Below are positions 27,155 to 34,624 of a stretch of DNA of 64,000 nucleotides, piece after piece. The number at the start of each line of letters is the position of its first letter. The first letter of the stretch is position 1. A program made the translations under genes and the position numbers. The notes below the pieces were generated by a model that made no database searches, was not told the origin of the DNA, and worked only from the letters and a program-made list of their open reading frames with translations. The stretch comes from Achromobacter sp. MFA1 R4 (GTDB taxonomy: Bacteria; Pseudomonadota; Gammaproteobacteria; Burkholderiales; Burkholderiaceae_B): assembly GCF_900156745.1 (NCBI RefSeq), contig NZ_LT707065.1:3844001-3908000 (forward strand), given 5' to 3'.

Positions 27155-27169
27155 ATAACTTGAAGTTAT
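27155..27169. promoter_or_regulatory. AT-rich 7-1-7 palindrome upstream of the TsuA-like gene
   Basis: ATAACTTGAAGTTAT is a perfect inverted repeat around one base, in an unusually AT-rich patch of a GC-rich genome. It sits 117 bases upstream of the permease start. The form suits an ArsR- or LysR-type operator; no regulator gene is adjacent. Confidence 0.5.
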
Positions 27170-27252
27170 ATGAATGCATGATGCGCGGCCGGCCGTTCCG
27201 ACGCGAAGCGATGATGCGCGCGCGTCCGGCATGGGTCCGGCATGCGCCGGGC

Positions 27253-28197
27253 TCAGGAGACGGGATGGGCGCTGATCCAGGCCACGAGCAGGCTGACCGT
27301 CAGCACCGAAGCGACAGTGCTCACGAGGATGGCGCGCGAGGTGGTGCGGGCATCGCGCCCATACATCTTGGCCAGCATGAACGGGCCGGTGCCGATGGGC
27401 AATGCGCTCATCAGCACGGCGGTCCAGGCCCACAGCGCGGGCATGGAGAAAACATAAAAGGCCAGCACCGCCGTGGCGGCCGGCTGCAACAGCAGCTTGC
27501 CCAGCACGAGGCGCAGCACGCCGGGGCCTGCGCTGGCCGTTTCCGTCTGCGCAAGAAAGAGGCCGATGGTGACCAGCGCGCACGGACTGGCCGAGGCGCC
27601 CAGCAGGGCGACATAGCGGTCCACGCCATCCGGCAGCGCCACGCCGGTGGCCGCCCAGGCCAGCCCCAGCACCGGCGCGGCCAGCAGCGGATTGCGCGCC
27701 AGCGCGCGTCCCACCTTGAGCAGCGTGGCGGGCAGGTTGGGCGTCTGCTGGCGGTCGAACTCGATGAGCGCGATGGCAAATCCGAAGAGCACGCTGGCGG
27801 TGAGCAGCGTGGTGAAGGTGGCGGGCGCGAGGCTGTCCGCGCCCAGCAGCGCAAGGCACAGGGGGATGCCCATGTAGCCGGCGTTTGCGTAGGACGCCGC
27901 CAGGCCTTCTATGCTGCGGTCGGTCAGCGTGTGCGGCCCCCGCTTGCGCGGCAGGAAAGACGCCAGGAACGTGATGGCGATGCCGCCCGCGAAGGCGCCC
28001 ACGAACCCCCAGTGCGCCATGTGCGCCAGGTCCACCTGCGTCATCGCCCGAAACAGCAGCGCGGGCAGCGACAGGTAGACCACATACCGGTTCAGGGCGT
28101 CGGTCGCGTGGGTGCCCAGGATGCGCCAGCGCGCGGCCAGCCAGCCGGTCAGTATCAGCGCAAAGACTGGCAGGGCGGCGGTGACGACGGCGTTCAT
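27253..28197 (-). CDS. AEC-family transporter (auxin efflux carrier type)
   Basis: A 314-residue, ten-span membrane transporter of the AEC family, related to malonate/malate carriers such as MdcF. The N-terminal pattern NAVVTAALPVFALILTGWLAARWRILG, then ALNRYVVYLSLPALLFRAMTQVDL, is diagnostic. YANAGYMGIPLCLALLGADSLAPA and LASALP-like VLMSALPIGTGPFMLAKMYG repeat it in the second half. The gene is followed leftward by the TsuA-like permease and preceded by an EamA gene, all on the minus strand, 33 bases apart from the latter. The substrate is unknown. Confidence 0.92.
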   Translation of the reverse strand: MNAVVTAALPVFALILTGWLAARWRILGTHATDALNRYVVYLSLPALLFRAMTQVDLAHMAHWGFVGAFAGGIAITFLASFLPRKRGPHTLTDRSIEGLAASYANAGYMGIPLCLALLGADSLAPATFTTLLTASVLFGFAIALIEFDRQQTPNLPATLLKVGRALARNPLLAAPVLGLAWAATGVALPDGVDRYVALLGASASPCALVTIGLFLAQTETASAGPGVLRLVLGKLLLQPAATAVLAFYVFSMPALWAWTAVLMSALPIGTGPFMLAKMYGRDARTTSRAILVSTVASVLTVSLLVAWISAHPVS

Positions 28198-28230
28198 GGG
28201 CGGGGGCGCGAGGTCGGAAAGGCGCTCATT

Positions 28231-29124
28231 CTACTTGGCCGCGCCGCGCGCCCTGCGTGTGACGAGCAGAATGCCCAGCGCCGCCAGTCCCATCCCCGGC
28301 CAGGCAAGCGCCGGGATCGGCTCGCCCAGGATCAGCAGGGCAATGACCGCCGTGCAGGGCGGCACCAGGAAGAACAGCGCGGACACGCGCGAGGCTTCCC
28401 CGTGGCGGATCATGGTGAGCAGCAGGGTGATCGCGACCAGCGAATTGCCCACCACCAGATAGGCCAGGGAGGCAAGCAGGGGTGCGGTCCATTCGATGTG
28501 CATCGATTCCAGCCAGAACGCCAGCGGCGCGGAGACGGCTAGCCCGACGCTGTATTGCGCCAGGTTGGACGCGACCGGATGAATCTGCGTGCCGAATCGT
28601 TTTTCGTACAGCGTGCCTCCCGTGATGCAGAGCAGGGCGCCCACCGCGAACAGCAGTCCCCACGGTGCCAGCACATCGATCGAGGCCTTGGCCACGATGA
28701 CGAGCGCGGCGCCGGCCACGCCCAGCGCCAGCCCGGCCCAACGCCGGGCATCGACGCGCTCATGCGCGATGGCAGGCGCCAGCAGGCCAATCAGGATGGG
28801 CTGCAGGGAGGTGATGAGGGCCAGTCCGCCGGCGGACATCCCCTGCTTGAGCGACAGGTAGGTAAAGCAGAAGTAGCCTGCCTGCAACAGCAGGCCCACC
28901 ATCGCCAGGTGCCCCCACGTGCGTGGGTTGCTGGGCAGCGGTGGGCGCAGCGCAAGCAACAGCGGCGCCAGGATGAGAACGACGCAGGCATAGCGCAAGG
29001 CCAGGAACGTCAGCGGATCCGCGTAGGCCAGGCCCACCTTGAGCACCACGAAGCCGCTGGACCACAGCACGAGAAAGAGCGCGGGCGCGGCCTTCAACCA
29101 GGCGGGAGGAGCGGCAGGCGTCAT
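28231..29124 (-). CDS. EamA/DMT-family transporter
   Basis: A 297-residue ten-span drug/metabolite transporter (PAPALFLVLWSSGFVVLKVGLAYADPLTFLALRYACV at the N-terminus, a typical EamA start). The second EamA repeat begins near WGLLFAVGALLCITGGTLYEKRF. It ends with a basic tail RRARGAAK on the cytosolic side. The short 33-base spacing to the AEC gene suggests co-transcription. It is divergent from the GNAT gene at 29243. Substrates of this family cannot be predicted from sequence. Confidence 0.92.
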   Translation of the reverse strand: MTPAAPPAWLKAAPALFLVLWSSGFVVLKVGLAYADPLTFLALRYACVVLILAPLLLALRPPLPSNPRTWGHLAMVGLLLQAGYFCFTYLSLKQGMSAGGLALITSLQPILIGLLAPAIAHERVDARRWAGLALGVAGAALVIVAKASIDVLAPWGLLFAVGALLCITGGTLYEKRFGTQIHPVASNLAQYSVGLAVSAPLAFWLESMHIEWTAPLLASLAYLVVGNSLVAITLLLTMIRHGEASRVSALFFLVPPCTAVIALLILGEPIPALAWPGMGLAALGILLVTRRARGAAK

Positions 29125-29242
29125 GGCGGAACCTGGGCGGCAAGGGCAAGCCGCGATCGTACCCCTTTTCGCGCCGCCTTCATCCCTGCGAGAATGCGGC
29201 GTAGGATTTCGTTATTCATTTGCTGCAACGTAGGGGAAGGAC

Positions 29243-29686
29243 ATGTCGGCCAATAAACAAGCAACGGTGCGTATCGCCCTGGGTACGTGGGATCGCCTGC
29301 GCGAGGACGCGTATTCCGTGCGTCATGCGGTGTTCGTGGTCGAGCAGAAGGTGCCGCCCGAAGTCGAGTTGGACGACGACGACGCGGTGTCCGTGCATGC
29401 TGTGGCCTACGGGCCCGACGGCACGCCCATGGGCACGGGACGCCTGCTGCCCGACGGCCATATCGGCCGAATGGCCGTTCACAAGCGCGCGCGCGGGATG
29501 GGCGTGGGCGGCCAGTTGCTGGATGCGCTGATCGGCCAGGGTCACGGCGATGGCCATCGCATGCTGGTGCTGCACGCGCAGACGCATGCTGCCGGTTTTT
29601 ATGAAGCGCATGGCTTCAAGGCCGAGGGCGAGGAATTCGTCGAGGCCGGCATCCCGCACGTGGTGATGACGCGCACCTTGAAGTAG
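29243..29686 (+). CDS. GNAT-family N-acetyltransferase
   Basis: A 147-residue acetyl-CoA-dependent acyltransferase fold. It starts NKQATVRIALGTWDRLREDAYSVRHAVFVVEQKVPPEVELDDDDA, where the AxxVRxxVFvxEQ pattern marks the ElaA-like subgroup. The acetyl-CoA loop is IGRMAVHKRARGMGVGGQLLDALI (about residues 73-96), with the Q/R-x-x-G-x-G/A pattern present as RARGMGVGG. The C-terminal AAGFYEAHGFKAEGEEFVEAGIPHVVMTRTL is typical. GGGGAAGG lies before the ATG. The acceptor substrate is unknown. Confidence 0.9.
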   Translation: MSANKQATVRIALGTWDRLREDAYSVRHAVFVVEQKVPPEVELDDDDAVSVHAVAYGPDGTPMGTGRLLPDGHIGRMAVHKRARGMGVGGQLLDALIGQGHGDGHRMLVLHAQTHAAGFYEAHGFKAEGEEFVEAGIPHVVMTRTLK

Positions 29687-29841
29687 GGCGCTGCGGCCTG
29701 CCTGTCGTTGCAACGGCTGTGATGGCTGTCGTTGCACCTGCCGGCCGTCCTGCTCCGTAACGGGCAAGCGGCCGCGCATGAAACAAGGCAAGGTGTGAGG
29801 GGCGACTCAGGCAGACAAGGGTTTTGTCGGCGCGCAAAAGC

Positions 29842-29875
29842 AAAAACCCCGAACGCTTTCGCGTACGGGGTTTTT
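29842..29875 (-). terminator. Terminator of tRNA-Leu copy 1
   Basis: The stem AAAAACCCCG / CGGGGTTTTT with an inner ACGC/GCGT extension and a T-rich 3' side on both strands lies 40 bases beyond the tRNA 3' end. A second palindrome (CATCACG / CGTGATG, 29884-29907) lies between. Confidence 0.85.
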
Positions 29876-29914
29876 CTTTGGCGCATCACGACAGGTACCT
29901 CGTGATGTAGTAAT

Positions 29915-29999
29915 TGGTGCCCAGGAGAGGACTCGAACCTCCACACCTTGCGGCACATGGACCTGAACCATGCGCGTCTACCAATTCCGCCACCTGGGC
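29915..29999 (-). tRNA. tRNA-Leu (anticodon CAG), copy 1
   Basis: An 85-base class II tRNA with acceptor GCCCAGG / CCTGGGC, D-arm GGCGGAATTGGTAGACGC, anticodon loop containing CAG, long variable arm (TGCCGCAAGGTGT) and T-arm GTTCGAGTCC. CCA is encoded. The sequence is identical to the copy at 30928. Promoter at 30063-30091. Confidence 0.97.
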
Positions 30000-30062
30000 G
30001 CTGTTGCTTCGCAGATCCGGTTGCTTGCGCTTCCGTTTCGTGTTCAGCAGCAGAGGAACGAG

Positions 30063-30091
30063 ATTATGCATACTTTTTTGGAAGTGTGCAA
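30063..30091 (-). promoter_or_regulatory. Promoter of tRNA-Leu copy 1
   Basis: On the minus strand TTGCAC (30091-30086), a 17-bp spacer containing an A6 tract, and CATAAT (30068-30063) lie about 64 bases upstream of the tRNA. The layout resembles the tRNA-Met promoter. Confidence 0.75.
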
Positions 30092-30101
30092 GTCGTGCTG
30101 C

Positions 30102-30121
30102 TTTTTTTTCACTTTTTTTTT
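30102..30121. repeat. Poly-T tracts ahead of the DTW gene
   Basis: T8 (30102-30109) and T9 (30113-30121) separated by CAC lie directly upstream of a TATATAGT hexamer region and the DTW start. Homopolymers this long are rare in this GC-rich sequence and could vary in length by slippage. Confidence 0.8.
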
Positions 30122-30150
30122 GTCTTGCCGCTTTCTATATAGTGTCGTCC

Positions 30151-30762
30151 ATGTCCCGAGCCCTCTGTACCCGCTGCCTGCGTCCGCTGTCGCATTGCCT
30201 TTGCGCGCTGATTCCGTCGCTATCGTGCCGCACCAGCGTGGTGGTCCTGCAGCATCCCAGCGAAGCGCGTCACGCGTTGAATACGGCGCGGCTGGCGGTG
30301 CTGGGTCTTGCGGGCGCTCGCCGCGTGGTGGGCGAATATTTTTCCGAGGCCGATTGGGCGGCGCCCGGTCACGCGCCGCGCCTGCTGTTTCCCGGGGAGG
30401 GCGCCGACGTGCTGACGCCGGGCTACGGGCAGGACATGGACGTTCCCATCCGACTGATCGTGCCCGACGGAACGTGGGGGCATGCGCGCAAGCTGCTGCA
30501 TATCAATCCCGCGCTTGCCGCGCTGCCGCGTGTGATGCTGCCGCCGGGCCTGGCCACGCGCTACCGGGTGCGCCATGCGGATGTGCCGGGCGCGTTGTCC
30601 ACCATCGAGGCCGTGACGCATGCGCTGAACGCCATCGAGGCGCCGCGCAATTTCGATGCGCTGCTCGCGCCGTTCGAGGCGCTCATCGACGGGCAGATCA
30701 ACGGCATGGGCGCCGATCTTTATGCCCGGCATCACCTCAATCGCAAAGTGCCCTGGCGATAA
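30151..30762 (+). CDS. DTW-domain tRNA-uridine aminocarboxypropyltransferase
   Basis: A 203-residue protein of the DTW family (TapT/TuaA), which transfers the aminocarboxypropyl group of SAM to uridine (acp3U) in tRNA. The cysteine-rich N-terminus CTRCLRPLSHCLCALIP is the family's zinc-like cluster. QHPSEARHALNTARLA and the namesake DGTWGHARKLL (about residues 109-119) follow, then MLPPGLATRYRVRHADVPGALSTIEA. The start at 30151 removes a long extension that overlaps the tRNA gene on the other strand. It lies between two identical tRNA-Leu genes, which read the other way. Confidence 0.88.
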   Translation: MSRALCTRCLRPLSHCLCALIPSLSCRTSVVVLQHPSEARHALNTARLAVLGLAGARRVVGEYFSEADWAAPGHAPRLLFPGEGADVLTPGYGQDMDVPIRLIVPDGTWGHARKLLHINPALAALPRVMLPPGLATRYRVRHADVPGALSTIEAVTHALNAIEAPRNFDALLAPFEALIDGQINGMGADLYARHHLNRKVPWR

Positions 30763-30849
30763 TGTGCCGCGTATTGAGCGTATTGAGATTTACTTGCCGT
30801 GGGGTTACGTGCAGTGGGTTTGCGTGCCCTGCTGGCGCGCAAAGCAAAA

Positions 30850-30877
30850 GCCCCGGAAACCTTTCGATTTCCGGGGC
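30850..30877 (-). terminator. Terminator of tRNA-Leu copy 2
   Basis: The perfect 10-bp stem GCCCCGGAAA / TTTCCGGGGC with an 8-base loop is followed on the minus strand by TTTTGCTTT. It may also serve the DTW gene from the other side. Confidence 0.85.
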
Positions 30878-30927
30878 CTTCAGCCTTTGCAATCAAATCA
30901 GTGAATACTGACTCGATTTGAATTCCG

Positions 30928-31012
30928 TGGTGCCCAGGAGAGGACTCGAACCTCCACACCTTGCGGCACATGGACCTGAACCATGCGCGTCTACCAATTC
31001 CGCCACCTGGGC
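30928..31012 (-). tRNA. tRNA-Leu (anticodon CAG), copy 2
   Basis: Base-for-base identical to the 85-base tRNA-Leu(CAG) at 29915-29999, including the encoded CCA. The flanking promoter and terminator sequences differ, so the identity is confined to the mature tRNA (concerted evolution or selection rather than a fresh large duplication). Confidence 0.97.
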
Positions 31013-31232
31013 ACTGAAAGATACTGTCAGAAGTCTGTGCTACCCTGCCTTCCGTTGCATCGTTCAATTCAACTTTTGAACTAAACCATGCGTCAGGATG
31101 CAGTTGGTTTTACAATGCGGCTTTATCAGCGCTTTATTAGCAACTCTGACCCGCACTTCTGACCATTTCTGCTTCAGTGTTCAGCCTTGGGCGAACCACA
31201 GAAGCTGCGCATTATATACGGAAAATTTAGCT
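31013..31232. promoter_or_regulatory. Divergent region between tRNA-Leu copy 2 and rnr
   Basis: These 220 bases hold the tRNA-Leu promoter (leftward) and the rnr promoter (rightward). TACAAT at 31111-31116 is a likely -10 box for rnr, with no good -35 box. No ATG in the rnr frame is usable between here and the RNase domains. Confidence 0.4.
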
Positions 31233-33698
31233 TTGGCAAAACGATCGAATAACGAATCGAATAACAACAGATCAACTCCCTTGCCCGAAGCGCCGCCGGA
31301 CTTCGATCCTGATGTTCCGTCCCGTGAAGCCATTCTGACGGCGCTGCGCGCCGCCGGTTCGCCCTTGTCTCCGGTTGAGCTGGCCGAGCGCATGGGCATC
31401 GAGCGACCCGCGACGATGGTGGGATTCGAGCGCCGCCTGGGCGCCATGGAGCGCGACGGGCAGTTGATGCCCAACCGCAAGGGGGTGCTGCTGCTCGCGA
31501 CCAAGCTCGACTTCGTGGCGGGCAAGGTGCTGGGTCACCGCGACGGCTTCGGCTTTCTGCTGCGCGACGACGGCGGGCCCGATCTGTTCCTGTCGCCGCG
31601 CGAAATGCTCAAGGTGCTGCATGGCGACCGCGTGCTGGTCAAGCCGACGGGCGAATACCGGGGCAAGCCGGAAGGCACCATCGTCGAAGTCATCGAGCGC
31701 CGCACCAACAAGCTGGTCGGACGGTTCCTGCACGAGCATGGCCTGTCCATCGTCGTGCCCGAGGACCAGCGCATCAAGCATGACATCCTCATTCCCCCCA
31801 GCGACACCAACGGCGCCCAGCACGGGCAGGTGGTCGCGGTGGAAATCATGGAGCAGCCCACCCGCCATACGCAGCCGCTGGGCCGCGTGGCTGAGGTGCT
31901 GGGCGAGATCGACGATCCCGGCATGGAAATCGAAATCGCCGTGCGCAAGTTCGACGTGCCGGTCGATTTCAGCGAAGCCGCCTTGAAGCAGGCTGCGCGC
32001 CTGCCCGACTCCGTTCGCAAGTCGGATCTGAAAGACCGCGTGGACCTGCGCGACGTGCCGCTCATCACCATTGACGGTGAAGACGCGCGCGACTTCGACG
32101 ATGCGGTGTATTGCGAGCCGGTCGAGCTGGGCTCGGGTCAGCGCAAGCGTCCCGGCTGGCGCCTGCTGGTGGCCATTGCCGACGTCAGCCATTACGTGCG
32201 GCCGGGCGATGCGCTGGACGACGACGCGATCGAGCGCGGCACCAGCGTGTACTTTCCGCGCCGGGTCATTCCCATGCTGCCGGAGTCGTTGTCCAACGGC
32301 CTGTGCTCACTGAATCCGGACGTCGACCGCCTGGTGCTGGTCTGCGACATGGTCATTCCGGCCAGCGGCGCGAAGGCCGGCACGGTCACCGCCTACCAGT
32401 TCTACAACGCGGTCATGCATTCGCATGCCCGCACGACCTACACGAATATCTGGGCCGCCCTGCAGCAGCCGGGCGGGCCGGCGGCGCATGCCATGCAGAG
32501 CGTCATGCCCCAGATCCAGCATCTGTATGAGCTGTTCCAGTTGCTGGCGCAGGGCCGCAAGAAGCGGGGCGCCATCGATTTCGACACGGTCGAAACCAAG
32601 ATCGTCTGCAACGAACTGGGACGCATCGAACAGATCGTCCCGTCCGTGCGCAACGACGCCCACAAGCTGATCGAAGAGTGCATGCTGGCCGCCAACACGT
32701 GCGCGGCCGACTTCATGGTGCGCAGCAAGCATCCCGGCCTGTACCGCATCCATGAGGGGCCGACGCCGGAACGCCTGCAGTCGCTGCGCGAATTCCTGCG
32801 CACCATGGGCTTGTCCCTGGGCGGAGGCGAATCGCCGACGGCCAAGGACTACGGGGATTTCCTCGATTCCGTGCGCGGGCGTCCCGACTACCCGCTGCTG
32901 CAGACCATGTGCCTGCGCTCCATGCAGCAGGCCGTGTACAGCCCCGACAACATGGGCCACTTCGGCCTGTCCTATCCGGGCTACAGCCACTTCACCTCGC
33001 CGATCCGCCGTTATCCCGACCTGCTCACGCATCGCGTGATCAAGGCCTTGCTGGCGGGGCAGCGGTATGTGCCCAGCCTGGACGACCACGCCGTGGTCAT
33101 TGGCCGCACGCAGCGCGAACACGAGCACGCCATCTGGGAAAAGATGGGCCTGGTGCTGTCGGCCAGCGAACGCCGCGCGGACGAGGCGTCGCGGGACGTC
33201 GAGGCCTGGCTCAAGTGTTGGTTCGTCAAGGAGCGCGTGGGCGAGGACTTCAGCGGCACCGTCACCGGCGTGGCCAGCTTCGGCATCTTCGTCACGCTGG
33301 ATACGCTGCATGTCGAAGGCCTGGTGCACGTCTCCGAGCTGGGCGGCGAGTACTTCCAGTTCAACGACGCCCTGCACGAACTGCGCGGCGAGCGCACGGG
33401 CATGCGCTACCGCCTGACCGACAAGGTGCAGGTCCAGGTGTCCCGCGTGGACCTGGAGGCGCGCCGCATCGAGTTCCGGCTGGTGCAAGGCACGAGCTTT
33501 GACGCGCTGCGCAAGGCGGCGGCCCGCGGGCCGGATGAGCCGATGCGCCGGGTCAAGAAGGCTGCGTCGCCCAAGCCTGCGGGCTTGAAGGGACAGACCG
33601 CCAAGGAAAGGCGCGCCGAAGCCAAGAAGGCCAGCAAGCCGCCCAAGGCCGCCAAACGGGCCGCGCCCGCCAAGAAGGCCACGCGCAGCCGCCACTGA
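31233..33698 (+). CDS. rnr: Ribonuclease R
   Basis: An 821-residue 3'-to-5' exoribonuclease that degrades structured RNA and takes part in rRNA quality control and trans-translation. Domains in order: an N-terminal helix-turn-helix-like RNase R segment (SREAILTALRAAGSPLSPVELAERMG), two cold-shock domains, and the RNB catalytic core with ITIDGEDARDFDDAVYCE and its metal-binding aspartates. An S1 domain follows (GEDFSGTVTGVASFGIFVTLDTLHVEGLVHVSELG), then a lysine/alanine-rich tail. The start is taken as TTG at 31233 (MAKRSNNES), since no ATG is available; the frame opens at 31098. Next gene is rlmB, as in many proteobacteria. Confidence 0.95.
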   Translation: MAKRSNNESNNNRSTPLPEAPPDFDPDVPSREAILTALRAAGSPLSPVELAERMGIERPATMVGFERRLGAMERDGQLMPNRKGVLLLATKLDFVAGKVLGHRDGFGFLLRDDGGPDLFLSPREMLKVLHGDRVLVKPTGEYRGKPEGTIVEVIERRTNKLVGRFLHEHGLSIVVPEDQRIKHDILIPPSDTNGAQHGQVVAVEIMEQPTRHTQPLGRVAEVLGEIDDPGMEIEIAVRKFDVPVDFSEAALKQAARLPDSVRKSDLKDRVDLRDVPLITIDGEDARDFDDAVYCEPVELGSGQRKRPGWRLLVAIADVSHYVRPGDALDDDAIERGTSVYFPRRVIPMLPESLSNGLCSLNPDVDRLVLVCDMVIPASGAKAGTVTAYQFYNAVMHSHARTTYTNIWAALQQPGGPAAHAMQSVMPQIQHLYELFQLLAQGRKKRGAIDFDTVETKIVCNELGRIEQIVPSVRNDAHKLIEECMLAANTCAADFMVRSKHPGLYRIHEGPTPERLQSLREFLRTMGLSLGGGESPTAKDYGDFLDSVRGRPDYPLLQTMCLRSMQQAVYSPDNMGHFGLSYPGYSHFTSPIRRYPDLLTHRVIKALLAGQRYVPSLDDHAVVIGRTQREHEHAIWEKMGLVLSASERRADEASRDVEAWLKCWFVKERVGEDFSGTVTGVASFGIFVTLDTLHVEGLVHVSELGGEYFQFNDALHELRGERTGMRYRLTDKVQVQVSRVDLEARRIEFRLVQGTSFDALRKAAARGPDEPMRRVKKAASPKPAGLKGQTAKERRAEAKKASKPPKAAKRAAPAKKATRSRH

Positions 33699-33725
33699 CG
33701 CGCCGACGGGCGCCGTCTGAACCTC

Positions 33726-33756
33726 AAGGCCGGGCCGTCGTTTGGCGGCGCGGCCT
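33726..33756 (+). other. Inverted repeat between rnr and rlmB
   Basis: AAGGCCG and CGGCGCGGCCTT arms form an imperfect stem without a T-run, 27 bases after the rnr stop. It may be a partial terminator or an RNA 3'-end stabiliser inside an rnr-rlmB transcript. Confidence 0.45.
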
Positions 33757-33843
33757 TAAGGGGTAACATTGCGTTTATTGCCGGTCTGTCCGGTGGCCCG
33801 CCCCCTCTGGGGCGGGTATTCGTTTATCTAAAGGTATTGTTTT

Positions 33844-34581
33844 ATGGCGTCGACCCAAGTCCTGGCCGGGTTTCACGCGGTCGTTGCGCGGCTGCGCCAC
33901 GCGCCCGAGTCGATCAAGGAAATCTACGTCGAGGCCTCGCGCCGCGACAAGCGCATGCAGACATTCATCGAGCAGGCCGAAAAGGCGGGTTGCCGCCTGC
34001 ATCCCGTGCCGATGGAGCGCCTGGACGGCCTGTCGCGCGGCACCCGCCATCAAGGTGTCGTGGCGCTGGCCGATGAGCGCCAGCTCGCGGTCGATGTGGA
34101 CGAAGTGCTTGATCTGGTGGAGGGGCCGCCGCTCCTGCTGATCCTTGACGGCGTGACCGATCCGCACAATCTGGGCGCCTGCCTGCGCACGGCGGATGCG
34201 GCGGGCGTGCACGCGGTCATTGCGCCGCGCGACCGGGCGGTCGGCCTGAATGCCACCGTGCAGCGCGTCGCCTGCGGCGCGGCGGACACCGTTCCCTATC
34301 TGATGGTGACCAACCTGGCTCGCACGATGCGCGGTCTGAAGGACCGCGGCGTGTGGCTCGTCGGGACGGACGACCAGGCCGCCGACAGCATGCACAAGAT
34401 CGACGCGCGCCAGCCGATGGCATGGGTCATGGGGGCCGAAGGCGAGGGCATGCGCCGCCTCACGCGCGAAACCTGCGACCAGCTCGTCAACATTCCCATG
34501 CTGGGTTCGGTGGAAAGCCTGAACGTCAGCGTCGCCAGCGCCGTCTGCCTGTACGAGACCGTGCGCCAGCGTCAATCCTGA
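33844..34581 (+). CDS. rlmB: 23S rRNA (guanosine2251-2'-O)-methyltransferase RlmB
   Basis: A 245-residue SPOUT methyltransferase that modifies G2251 in the P-loop of 23S rRNA. The N-terminal substrate-binding domain begins [32 protein letters not shown]. The SPOUT knot motifs are all present: [24 protein letters not shown] (motif 1), [21 protein letters not shown] (motif 2) and [23 protein letters not shown] (motif 3). Length matches E. coli RlmB. Downstream of rnr, the classical arrangement. Identification is secure. Confidence 0.96.
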   Translation: MASTQVLAGFHAVVARLRHAPESIKEIYVEASRRDKRMQTFIEQAEKAGCRLHPVPMERLDGLSRGTRHQGVVALADERQLAVDVDEVLDLVEGPPLLLILDGVTDPHNLGACLRTADAAGVHAVIAPRDRAVGLNATVQRVACGAADTVPYLMVTNLARTMRGLKDRGVWLVGTDDQAADSMHKIDARQPMAWVMGAEGEGMRRLTRETCDQLVNIPMLGSVESLNVSVASAVCLYETVRQRQS

Positions 34582-34624
34582 TCCTGCCTGCCTTGTAGGT
34601 TCCCTTTTCTTGCGTCAGCTCATC

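Noticed and set aside
29915..31012. Integrated element bounded by tRNA-Leu copies acting as attachment sites
   Set aside because: No integrase or phage gene lies between; the enclosed DTW gene is a housekeeping-type tRNA modifier and each tRNA has its own promoter or terminator.
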